This document shows positions 1-5,573 of a stretch of 5,573 nucleotides of DNA, in pieces (position 1 is the first letter of the stretch; the number at the start of each line of letters is the position of its first letter). A program made the position numbers and the translations under genes. The notes beneath the pieces are model-generated. The model made no database searches. It was not told the DNA's origin and was given only the letters and a program-made list of their open reading frames with translations. Source of the stretch: a bacterium (lineage in GTDB: Bacteria > Thermosulfidibacterota > Thermosulfidibacteria > Thermosulfidibacterales > JALWSI01); the NCBI GenBank assembly GCA_027080315.1, contig JALWSI010000135.1, forward strand, positions 1 to 5,573, given 5' to 3'.

Positions 1-380
1 AACCCCTAACACTTGAGCAGGATAGCATTCCCTTGAAAGGACACTCCATTGAGTGTCGTATCTACGCAGAGGATCCAGACAAGAACTTCATGCCCTCTCC
101 AGGAAAGCTCACCAAATGGGTTGTGCCCCAGGTGGAGAACACCAGAATAGACGGAGGGGTGAGAGAAGGAGACACCGTAACCCCCTACTACGATCCTCTT
201 CTCGCCAAGTTCGTGAGCTGGGGAGAGACAAGGGATAAGGCCATTGAGACCATGCTTGAGCTCTTAAAGGGCACCCAGGTGGAAGGAATAAAGACCAACA
301 TCTCCTTCCACATCAAAGCGTTGGAGAGTCCCCTTTTCAGAAGCGGGGATATCCATACAGGATTCATCAATCTCATTTAA
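1..380 (+). CDS. Biotin carboxylase subunit of an acyl-CoA carboxylase (3' end only)
   Basis: This is the C-terminal part of the ATP-dependent subunit that carboxylates biotin on the carrier protein. The frame is open from base 3, so the gene begins outside the window; the TTG at 33 is internal, not a start. About 125 residues are visible, out of roughly 450-500 usual for a stand-alone subunit. They match the biotin carboxylase C-terminal domain: PLTLEQD, then GHSIECRIYAEDP, then MPSPGKL, then TRIDGGVREGDTV with PYYDPLLAK. The Arg of TRIDGG lies where the catalytic Arg338 of E. coli AccC falls. The end, GIKTNISFH...FRSG...TGFI, is the usual terminus. No biotin domain is fused; the carrier is encoded 19 bases downstream, as in Bacillus YngH/YngHB-type carboxylases. 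The family is clear. The acyl substrate cannot be read from this subunit; 3-methylcrotonyl-CoA is inferred from the neighbours. Confidence 0.95.
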   Translation, partial: PLTLEQDSIPLKGHSIECRIYAEDPDKNFMPSPGKLTKWVVPQVENTRIDGGVREGDTVTPYYDPLLAKFVSWGETRDKAIETMLELLKGTQVEGIKTNISFHIKALESPLFRSGDIHTGFINLI

Positions 381-399
381 GCTAAAGGAGGATAGAAAG

Positions 400-612
400 A
401 TGGCAGAGCTTATCAGTTCTATGGCTGGGGTTGTTGCAGAGGTTAAGGTGAACGTGGGCGACACCATTGAGAAAGGGGACGAAGTCCTCACAGTGGAGTC
501 CATGAAGATGATGATCCCCTTTGAGGCAGAAATCGGCGGGGTTGTTAAAGAGATCAAGGTTGACGTTGGTGACTTCATAAACGAAGGCGACGTGGTTGCC
601 ATCTTAGAGTGA
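400..612 (+). CDS. Free-standing biotinyl carrier protein (biotin/lipoyl attachment domain)
   Basis: This 70-residue protein is essentially one biotinyl domain. It carries biotin between the biotin carboxylase active site and the carboxyltransferase. The biotin motif ESMKM covers residues 33-37, making Lys36 (codon 505-507) the expected biotinylation site. The two halves show the family's quasi-symmetric hammerhead: the N-terminal half has MAGVV and VGDTIEKGDEV, the C-terminal half GGVVKEIKVDVGDFINEGDVV. The thumb loop, Pro/Ala linker and N-terminal region of AccB-type carriers are missing, so this is the short type seen in Bacillus YngHB rather than the fatty-acid-synthesis BCCP. The start is set by AAAGGAGG at 384-391, eight bases before the ATG. 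It lies between the other carboxylase subunits and almost certainly serves them. Lipoylation instead of biotinylation is unlikely given the MKM context. Confidence 0.95.
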   Translation: MAELISSMAGVVAEVKVNVGDTIEKGDEVLTVESMKMMIPFEAEIGGVVKEIKVDVGDFINEGDVVAILE

Positions 613-624
613 TCTCAGACACTC

Positions 625-1407
625 ATGGGCGACGAGAGACTGGTGGTCAAGACTCAGCGGGGATTTGTTACCCTGCTGAGCCTTAGCAGGCCAAAACAGC
701 ACAACGCCTTAAGCAAGGCCCTCTTAACAGCCCTGGGAGAAGCAATAGAGGAGTGCTGGCACGACACCTCTGTTCGGGTGGTTATGATCACAGGAGAAGG
801 GCCCTCATTCTGTGCCGGAGCAGACCTCAAAGAGCGCGCCCAGATGCCGGAAGAGGAGGTTGCCCGGTTTGTCTCAAAGATTCGCAGCACCTTTGGAATG
901 CTGCAGGAGATGCCAAAACCCGTAATTGCCCTCATAAACGGCGGCGCCTTTGGAGGCGGCCTTGAGATGGCCTTGGCCTGTGACATCCGCATAGCAGCAG
1001 AGGGTGCCATTATGGGGCTCACCGAGACCAGCCTGGGCATCATTCCAGGGGCTGGTGGCACTCAAAGGCTGCCCCGGGTGGTTGGAGTGGCAAAGGCCAA
1101 AGAGCTCATCTTCACCGCCCGCCGGGTTGATGCCCGTGAGGCCTATGCCCTGGGCATGGTGAACCTTGTGGTGCCCAAAGACCGTCTTTTAGGTGCAGGA
1201 TGGGAGATGGCAGAAAGGATAGCCAAGAACGGCCCCATTGCCGTTGCCATGGCTAAGGAGGCCATCAACCGTGGATCAGAGGTGGATATAGCCACTGGCT
1301 TGGCCATTGAGGCACGGTGCTACGACGTCATTGTGCCCACTGAAGATCGGATTGAAGGACTAACCGCCTTCAAGGAGAAGAGAGAGCCCCGCTACAAGGG
1401 CAGGTGA
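625..1407 (+). CDS. Enoyl-CoA hydratase, probable methylglutaconyl-CoA hydratase (AUH/LiuC-like)
   Basis: This is a 260-residue crotonase-fold protein of full family length. Its probable job is adding water to 3-methylglutaconyl-CoA to give (S)-HMG-CoA. Visible elements are CAGADLKE (63-70), the first oxyanion-hole region; GGAFGGGLE (106-114), with Glu114 matching Glu144 of rat enoyl-CoA hydratase; and TETSLGIIPGAGGTQRLP (133-150), with Glu134 matching Glu164. Both acid/base glutamates are present, so it should be an active hydratase. The assignment to methylglutaconyl-CoA rests on the C-terminal third: AKELIFTAR, AKEAINRGSEVDIATGLAIE, PTEDRIEGLTAFKEKR and PRYKG closely follow human AUH as I recall it. 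The lysine-rich helix linked to RNA binding in AUH is not kept. It begins 12 bases after the carrier gene and lies between carboxylase subunits, as in leucine-degradation operons. A broader-range hydratase is the main alternative. Confidence 0.87.
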   Translation: MGDERLVVKTQRGFVTLLSLSRPKQHNALSKALLTALGEAIEECWHDTSVRVVMITGEGPSFCAGADLKERAQMPEEEVARFVSKIRSTFGMLQEMPKPVIALINGGAFGGGLEMALACDIRIAAEGAIMGLTETSLGIIPGAGGTQRLPRVVGVAKAKELIFTARRVDAREAYALGMVNLVVPKDRLLGAGWEMAERIAKNGPIAVAMAKEAINRGSEVDIATGLAIEARCYDVIVPTEDRIEGLTAFKEKREPRYKGR

Positions 1408-1416
1408 GGCTAAATT

Positions 1417-1427
1417 TAAGGAGGTGA
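1417..1427 (+). promoter_or_regulatory. Very strong ribosome binding site of the carboxyltransferase gene
   Basis: TAAGGAGGTGA is an 11-base uninterrupted complement to the usual bacterial 16S rRNA 3' end, five bases before the ATG at 1433. It fixes the start and predicts high translation of this subunit. By contrast the hydratase just upstream has only a weak site (GAGTGATC, 607-614, overlapping the carrier stop) and probably relies on coupling to the carrier gene. Confidence 0.75.
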
Positions 1428-1432
1428 GATAG

Positions 1433-2974
1433 ATGGCAACAAAGGGAGAGGAGCTTGCCGCCGTAAGGGAACGCATTCTCCAGATGGGCCCTGAGCGGCA
1501 CAAGAAAAGGGTGAAAGAGGATTACGGCAAGCTGTTGTGCCGTGAGCGGTTGGAGATTCTGCTGGACGAAGGTAGTATCGTAGAAGACGGTCTCATGGCC
1601 AACTGCTTAGATGAAGAGCTGGCAGCAGACGGCGTGGTGACCGTGCTTGGCCGCATAAACGGCCGCGAAGTTGCGGTTATGGCCAATGACTTCAGCGTTA
1701 AGGCAGGCTCCTGGGGAGCCCGAACAGTTGAGAAGATCATCCGCATACAAGAGACCGCCATGCGTCTTCACATCCCCATGATCTATCTGGTTGATTCAGC
1801 GGGTCTTCGCATCACAGACCAGCTCTTCTGCTTCCCAGGCCGCAGGCACGCAGGACGCATATTCCACCTACAGGCCCTAATGTCAGGAATGATTCCACAG
1901 ATCTGCGTGCTCTCAGGACCCTCTGCCGCTGGAGGCGCCTACATTCCCACCTTCTGCGATGTGATAATCGCCGTTGATAAGCTGGGTGCAATGTACCTTG
2001 GCTCTCCGAGAATGGCAGAGGTCACCATAGGTGAAAAGGTGACCCTTGAAGAGATGGGTGGGGCAAAGATGCACTGTGCCGTGAGCGGGGTGGCAGACGT
2101 CTTCGCCAAGACAGAAGAAGAGGCCCTGCAGGCGGTGAAGGACTACCTCTCTTACTTCCCCCCCAACTACACTGAAGATCCCCCTGTTTACGAACCCAAA
2201 GAGCCAGAGAAGTCCCTGGAAGATATAGAGAAGATAGTACCCCCCAACCAGAACCAGCCCTTTGACATGTACGAGCTTATCTGGCGTATCATTGACCAGG
2301 GAAGCTGGTTTGAGATGAAGAAGCTCTGGGCGCAAGAGATCATCACCGGCTTCTGCCGCATCAATGGCCAGCCTGTGGGCATAATAGCCAACCAGCCCAA
2401 GATTAAAGGCGGGGTGCTATTCGTTGACTCTGCCGACAAGGCCTGCAGGTTCATAAGGCTGTGCGATGCCTTCAACATCCCGCTGCTCTACCTTATGGAC
2501 GTGCCTGGCTTCATGATTGGATCCGCTGTGGAGAAGGCGGGGATTCTGCGACATGGATGTAAGATGCTCTATGCGGTTTCTGAGGCCACGGTGCCCAAGA
2601 TCTCTGTGATCGTGCGCAAGGCTTACGGGGCAGGGCTCTACGCCATGTGCGGCCCCTCCCACGAGCCCGATGCCTGTATCGCATTTCCTGGCGCCATGGT
2701 GGCGGTGATGGGTCCCGAGGCAGCAGTGAACGCGGTTTACTACAACAAGATCCAGGAGATTGAAGACAAGAAAGAGCAGATGAAGTTCCGCATGGAGAAG
2801 CAGAAGGAGTACAGCGAGCAGGTAAACATCTACAAAGTGGCTGCAGACCTGATTGTTGACGACGTGATTGTGCCCCAGAACCTGAGAAAAGAGCTTATTG
2901 CAAGGTTCTCTTACTACAAGAAGAAGCCCGGAGAGCTAAGGTATCCCAAGAAACACGGGGTGATGCAGGTATAA
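1433..2974 (+). CDS. Acyl-CoA carboxylase carboxyltransferase (beta) subunit, probably methylcrotonyl-CoA type
   Basis: This 513-residue protein transfers the carboxyl group from carboxybiotin to an acyl-CoA. It has the tandem crotonase-fold layout: N-terminal domain about 25-255, C-terminal domain about 275-500. In the N domain, ADGVVTVLGRINGR (65-78), SWGARTVEKI (93-102), DSAG (121-124), FPGRR (134-138) and GPSAAGGAYIP (162-172) are typical, the last holding an oxyanion-hole glycine pair. The C domain has DVPGFMIG (356-363), VPKISVIVRKAYGAG (387-401) and the second oxyanion region, then a charged helix (441-462) and VDDVIVP (475-481). Nearest in style are Bacillus YngE-type subunits. Some features (RKAYGAG) recall propionyl-CoA carboxylase, others (AMCG) methylcrotonyl-CoA carboxylase, so substrate rests mainly on the adjacent AUH-like hydratase. 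Propionyl- or glutaconyl-type substrates remain possible. The start is fixed by a very strong ribosome site. Confidence 0.9.
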   Translation: MATKGEELAAVRERILQMGPERHKKRVKEDYGKLLCRERLEILLDEGSIVEDGLMANCLDEELAADGVVTVLGRINGREVAVMANDFSVKAGSWGARTVEKIIRIQETAMRLHIPMIYLVDSAGLRITDQLFCFPGRRHAGRIFHLQALMSGMIPQICVLSGPSAAGGAYIPTFCDVIIAVDKLGAMYLGSPRMAEVTIGEKVTLEEMGGAKMHCAVSGVADVFAKTEEEALQAVKDYLSYFPPNYTEDPPVYEPKEPEKSLEDIEKIVPPNQNQPFDMYELIWRIIDQGSWFEMKKLWAQEIITGFCRINGQPVGIIANQPKIKGGVLFVDSADKACRFIRLCDAFNIPLLYLMDVPGFMIGSAVEKAGILRHGCKMLYAVSEATVPKISVIVRKAYGAGLYAMCGPSHEPDACIAFPGAMVAVMGPEAAVNAVYYNKIQEIEDKKEQMKFRMEKQKEYSEQVNIYKVAADLIVDDVIVPQNLRKELIARFSYYKKKPGELRYPKKHGVMQV

Positions 2975-2996
2975 TTTAAGTTTCGCCAAAACAGGG

Positions 2997-3026
2997 TTGA
3001 CAAAACTAAACAACCGTGGTTTTATT
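2997..3026 (+). promoter_or_regulatory. Candidate sigma70-type promoter ahead of the HMG-CoA synthase
   Basis: The 84-base gap between carboxyltransferase and synthase is the longest in the window. It holds a perfect TTGACA (2997-3002) followed, 18 bases on, by TTTATT (3021-3026), which matches TATAAT at only three of six positions. The start codon lies about 33 bases further on, leaving a short leader with the ribosome site. No terminator hairpin is visible between the two genes, so this would be an internal promoter supplementing read-through. The weak -10 makes this tentative; it might need an activator. Confidence 0.4.
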
Positions 3027-3034
3027 GGATCCAA
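3012..3034. repeat. Two adjacent short palindromes, possible operator
   Basis: AACCGTGGTT (3012-3021) is an inverted repeat with 4-base arms around GT. Four bases on, TTGGATCCAA (3025-3034) is a perfect 10-base palindrome. The first lies in the spacer of the candidate promoter and the second over its -10 and downstream edge, where a repressor could act. Short palindromes occur by chance, so the support is positional only. Confidence 0.25.
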
Positions 3035-3058
3035 GATCCGCAAGAGAGGAGGATTGGC

Positions 3059-4126
3059 ATGGCAGTAGGAATCGTTGGATACGGGGGCTATGTGCCCAGG
3101 TACCGTATCAAGGCCGAAGAGATCGCCGCCCAGTGGGGAGACGATCCAGAGGTTATCAAGAGAGGCCTGCTTCTCTACGAGAAGACGGTGCCTGGACAGG
3201 ATGAAGACACCATCACCATTGCCTATCAGGCGGCCAAATACGCTTTGGTGAGAGCCGGGATAGACCCCAAAGAGATCGGGGCCCTCTACATAGGTTCAGA
3301 GTCTCACCCCTACGCGGTGAAGCCCTCTGGTACCGTTGTGGCTCAGGCTTTGGGTATGACTCCCGAGATCCACATTGCAGACTACGAGTTTGCCTGCAAG
3401 GCCGGAGCAGAGGCCATGTTTGTAGCCTATTCACACGTGAAGTCGGGCAACATGAAATACGCTATGGCCATTGGAGCAGACACCTCTCAAGGAGCACCGG
3501 CAGACGCCCTTGAGTACTCTGCTGCAGCAGGAGGCTCTGCCTTCATCATGGGAGCCGACGAAGATAAGATCATTGCAGAGATCCTCTACACCTACTCCTA
3601 CACCACAGACACCCCCGACTTCTGGCGCAGGGAGCACGAGATGTATCCCCAGCATGGAGGACGCTTCACAGGAGAGCCTGCCTACTTCAAGCACGTGGTC
3701 TCTGCCGGAAAGAACATCATGGATATGGCAGGACTCACAGCCAAGGACATCAAGTGGGCTGTCTTCCACATGCCCAACGGAAAGTTCCCCTTAAGGGCAG
3801 GGGCAAAGCTGGGCTTCAAGAAAGAGCAGATTGAACCAGGTTGGGTGGTTCCCTGGCAGGGTAACACCTACTCAGGAGCATCTCCCAACGGCTTAACCGC
3901 AACCTTAGACAAGGTGGCTCAGCCTGGGGATCTCATCCTCATGGTCTCCTTCGGTTCTGGTGCAGGATCCGACTCCTTCATCTTCAGGGTGACCGAGAGG
4001 ATCAACGAGGTGCGAGACATGGTTCCACACCTCTGGGATCTCATCCACACAGACAAGAAACAGTATCTCACCTACGGCCAGTATGCCAAGTTCCGGGGTA
4101 AGATACACCTTAACCCCTCGGTATAA
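3059..4126 (+). CDS. Archaeal-type hydroxymethylglutaryl-CoA synthase
   Basis: This 355-residue thiolase-superfamily enzyme normally condenses acetyl-CoA with acetoacetyl-CoA and water to HMG-CoA and CoA. Length and motifs fit the archaeal branch (about 350 aa) rather than the roughly 390-aa bacterial Mva[17 protein letters not shown] (3-18), [13 protein letters not shown] (77-89), DYEFACKAG (108-116), [14 protein letters not shown] (178-191), [14 protein letters not shown] (199-212) and FGSGAGSD (298-305). The expected triad is present: Glu81 in GSES, nucleophile Cys113 in FACKAG and His237 in [10 protein letters not shown]. The C-terminal YAKFRGKI (342-349) is also archaeal-like. All three catalytic residues are present, so it should be active. 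GAGGAGG at 3046-3052 sets the start. It lies 12 bases upstream of its usual complex partner, a thiolase. In this operon it may act in reverse, cleaving HMG-CoA; that is inference. A related 3-ketoacyl synthase with another substrate is less likely. Confidence 0.9.
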   Translation: MAVGIVGYGGYVPRYRIKAEEIAAQWGDDPEVIKRGLLLYEKTVPGQDEDTITIAYQAAKYALVRAGIDPKEIGALYIGSESHPYAVKPSGTVVAQALGMTPEIHIADYEFACKAGAEAMFVAYSHVKSGNMKYAMAIGADTSQGAPADALEYSAAAGGSAFIMGADEDKIIAEILYTYSYTTDTPDFWRREHEMYPQHGGRFTGEPAYFKHVVSAGKNIMDMAGLTAKDIKWAVFHMPNGKFPLRAGAKLGFKKEQIEPGWVVPWQGNTYSGASPNGLTATLDKVAQPGDLILMVSFGSGAGSDSFIFRVTERINEVRDMVPHLWDLIHTDKKQYLTYGQYAKFRGKIHLNPSV

Positions 4127-4131
4127 GGAGG
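4124..4131 (+). promoter_or_regulatory. Ribosome binding site of the thiolase, overlapping the synthase stop codon
   Basis: TAAGGAGG includes the TAA stop (4124-4126) of the HMG-CoA synthase and sits seven bases before the thiolase ATG. A ribosome ending on the synthase covers this site, so the two partners are probably made together in near-equal amounts, as a shared complex would need. Confidence 0.7.
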
Positions 4132-4138
4132 AGTTGCT

Positions 4139-5287
4139 ATGAGAGATGTGGCCGTTATCGGAGTAGGAATAACCAAATTCGGAGAGCTCTGGTGGCAGAA
4201 CCTAAGAGAGCTCTACGTTGAGGCGGCCTTAAAGGCCATAAAGGACGCTGGTGTGGATCACATTGACTCCATGTATGTAGGGTGCATGACCAGCGGTCTC
4301 TTCTGCGCACAAGAGCATCTCGGCTCTTTAATGGCAGACTATTTAGGGGTAAATCCCATTCCCGCATACCGCATAGAGTCAGCCTGCGCATCAGGAGGAC
4401 TCGCCTTCAGACTGGGCTTCATTGAGGTGGCCTCTGGAATGAGCGACATCGTCCTCGTTGGCGGAGTTGAGAAGATGCTCACCGGCGCAGACGCCACCTA
4501 TGCCTTGGCCTCTGCTGCTGACCAGGAATACGAAGCCTTCCATGGCAACACCTTCCCCGGACTTTACGCAATGATCGCAAAGGCCCACATGGAGAAGTAC
4601 GGAACCACCAGGCGCCAGATGGCTGCCGTTGCAGTGAAGAATCATGAGAACGGCTCCAAGAACCCCAACGCACAGTTCCCCATGAAGATCACCATTGACA
4701 CGGTGCTCAACGCCACCCCAGTGGCGGATCCCCTTGGACTCATGGACTGCAGTCCTGTGACAGACGGAGCAGCTGCTGTGATTCTGTGCCCCGCCGACCA
4801 GGCCAAGAAGTACACCGACACCATAGTGAAGGTGATAGGCTCTGGCGCAGCAACTTCAACCATAGCCCTGCATCAGCGTGAAGACATCACCTTCTTGGAT
4901 GCAGTGTACAACGCCGGCAAGATGGCCTACAACATGGCCGGCTTGAAGCCCGAAGATATTGACTTTGCAGAGGTTCACGACTGCTTCACCATCGCAGAGA
5001 TCTGCTGCATTGAGGCCCTTGGCTTCTGTGAGAAGGGCCAGGGTGGCCCCTTCTCTGAGGCAGGAAACACCGCCCTTGACGGCAAGAAGCCCATCAACAC
5101 CAGTGGCGGACTGAAGTCTAAAGGCCATCCCGTAGGGGCAACCGGCGTAGCCCAGATCGTTGAGGTGGTTGAGCAGCTTAGGGGCAACGCAGGAGAGCGT
5201 CAGCTCAAGAGCCCCAAGAGGGGACTTGCCCAGAACATGGGCGGTTCAGGTGGAAGCTCTGTGGTTCACATCCTGGAGGTGGAGTGA
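4139..5287 (+). CDS. Acetyl-CoA C-acetyltransferase, archaeal/SCP2-type thiolase
   Basis: This 382-residue thiolase is of the kind that pairs with archaeal HMG-CoA synthase. It interconverts two acetyl-CoA and acetoacetyl-CoA plus CoA. The N-terminus [15 protein letters not shown] (4-18) is typical of the group. The nucleophile is Cys83 in [11 protein letters not shown] (80-90). His280 and Cys282 fall in the VHDCF motif, and His330 in GHPVGATG. The classical C-terminal CxG motif is replaced by NMGGSGG (366-372). In SCP2-type thiolases the cysteine of HDCF is held to do that job, so the replacement does not predict inactivity. Other marks are [19 protein letters not shown] (195-213) and [12 protein letters not shown] (320-331). 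The ribosome site TAAGGAGG contains the stop codon of the preceding gene. In methanogens this enzyme, the synthase and a DUF35 protein form one complex with a shared CoA tunnel; that all three genes are adjacent here argues for the same assembly. Confidence 0.92.
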   Translation: MRDVAVIGVGITKFGELWWQNLRELYVEAALKAIKDAGVDHIDSMYVGCMTSGLFCAQEHLGSLMADYLGVNPIPAYRIESACASGGLAFRLGFIEVASGMSDIVLVGGVEKMLTGADATYALASAADQEYEAFHGNTFPGLYAMIAKAHMEKYGTTRRQMAAVAVKNHENGSKNPNAQFPMKITIDTVLNATPVADPLGLMDCSPVTDGAAAVILCPADQAKKYTDTIVKVIGSGAATSTIALHQREDITFLDAVYNAGKMAYNMAGLKPEDIDFAEVHDCFTIAEICCIEALGFCEKGQGGPFSEAGNTALDGKKPINTSGGLKSKGHPVGATGVAQIVEVVEQLRGNAGERQLKSPKRGLAQNMGGSGGSSVVHILEVE

Positions 5288-5573
5288 TGATAGTTCCCAG
5301 ACACTACAAAGAGATGCCCCAGCGCTACCGCTTAGAGGGGAACAAGTGCAAGAAGTGCGGCAAGGTCTTTCTGCCCCCCAGATTGGTCTGCCCCTGTGGC
5401 TCGGAAGAGTTTGAGCCCTGCAACCTTGACTGGAAGGGCAAGATCCTCTCTTTCACCATCATTCGTACCCCTCCCGAGAACTTCAAGTACCAGAAGCCCT
5501 TTGCGGTTGCGTTGGTTGAGCTTGAGAACGGCGGTCGGCTTCAGTGCCAGGTGTGCGATACACCTTTAGACCA
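5287..5573 (+). CDS. DUF35 zinc-ribbon/OB-fold scaffold protein (5' part)
   Basis: Ninety-five residues are visible before the window ends; family members are usually about 130. In the archaeal complex this protein bridges thiolase and HMG-CoA synthase and helps form the shared CoA-binding site. The N-terminal helix has PQRYRL (11-16), the usual pattern before a rubredoxin-like zinc ribbon. Likely zinc ligands are Cys21 and Cys24 (CKKC) and Cys35 and Cys37 (CPCG). The second knuckle is C-x-C, one residue shorter than the usual C-x2-C. The OB-fold starts near residue 45, with [16 protein letters not shown] (51-66) and [12 protein letters not shown] (71-82). A second CxxC, Cys87 and Cys90, lies in the OB part. 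The start ATG overlaps the thiolase stop (TGATG), with GGAGGTG upstream at 5275-5281, so translation is probably coupled. Related proteins serve other thiolases, such as BbsA with BbsB in anaerobic toluene breakdown, but the synthase next door favours the HMG-CoA complex. Confidence 0.9.
   Translation, partial: MIVPRHYKEMPQRYRLEGNKCKKCGKVFLPPRLVCPCGSEEFEPCNLDWKGKILSFTIIRTPPENFKYQKPFAVALVELENGGRLQCQVCDTPLD

Noticed and set aside
33-35. TTG as a start codon for a short 115-aa protein
   Set aside because: The same frame is open upstream to the window edge and codes for conserved biotin carboxylase residues, so this is an internal Leu codon.
264-602. 112-aa Ser/Thr-rich open frame on the - strand across the carboxylase end and carrier gene
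   Set aside because: Its composition simply mirrors the sense codons of the carrier domain, and it spans a real intergenic gap and ribosome site on the other strand.
654-1061. 135-aa open frame on the - strand inside the hydratase gene
   Set aside because: Antisense to conserved catalytic motifs, low-complexity composition, no family resemblance.
1913-2335. 140-aa open frame on the - strand inside the carboxyltransferase gene
   Set aside because: It lies wholly opposite a well-supported conserved gene, has no recognisable motif and is explained by codon bias of the sense strand.
2970-2975. TATAAT at the carboxyltransferase stop codon as a promoter -10 box
   Set aside because: No recognisable -35 hexamer lies 16-18 bases upstream; the TTGACA in this gap is downstream of it.
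4139-5287. Loss of the classical C-terminal CxG motif as a sign of a dead thiolase
   Set aside because: SCP2-type and archaeal thiolases normally lack it and use the cysteine of HDCF, which is present, along with Cys83 and His330.

Overview
The window is almost entirely coding and every gene is on the + strand. It reads as one bacterial catabolic operon, cut at both ends. Layout: the C-terminal end of a biotin carboxylase (1-380), a free-standing 70-aa biotinyl carrier protein (400-612), an AUH/LiuC-like enoyl-CoA hydratase (625-1407), a 513-aa acyl-CoA carboxyltransferase (1433-2974), an 84-bp gap with a plausible promoter, an archaeal-type HMG-CoA synthase (3059-4126), an archaeal-type acetyl-CoA acetyltransferase/SCP2-like thiolase (4139-5287), and the start of a DUF35 zinc-ribbon/OB-fold protein (5287 to the window end). 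No RNA gene, mobile element or CRISPR array was seen, and there is no gene-free stretch longer than 84 bases.

The first four genes make the carboxylation and hydration half of leucine/isovalerate breakdown: 3-methylcrotonyl-CoA + HCO3- + ATP to 3-methylglutaconyl-CoA, then water addition to give HMG-CoA. As I recall it, the order biotin carboxylase, carrier, (lyase), hydratase, carboxyltransferase is that of the Bacillus yngH-yngHB-yngG-yngF-yngE group. Here the HMG-CoA lyase expected between carrier and hydratase is absent: only 12 bases separate those genes. Immediately downstream sits the complete archaeal HMG-CoA synthase/thiolase/DUF35 set, known in methanogens as one channelling complex that makes HMG-CoA from three acetyl-CoA.

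The most interesting reading, an inference, is a lyase-free leucine/isovalerate pathway. HMG-CoA would be split by the synthase running backward to acetyl-CoA and acetoacetyl-CoA, and the coupled thiolase would cleave the latter, giving three acetyl-CoA with no free acetoacetate. The competing reading is the forward direction: HMG-CoA made from acetyl-CoA and drawn off to branched acyl-CoAs or mevalonate.

The host is most likely a bacterium. Strong TAAGGAGG-type ribosome sites and a TTGACA hexamer suggest this, and the carboxylase set is bacterial in style. An anaerobic, syntrophic or sulfate-reducing lineage would fit the metabolism, but the window cannot fix the taxon. The last three proteins look archaeal in type, which suggests the module was acquired by transfer and joined to a bacterial carboxylase operon.
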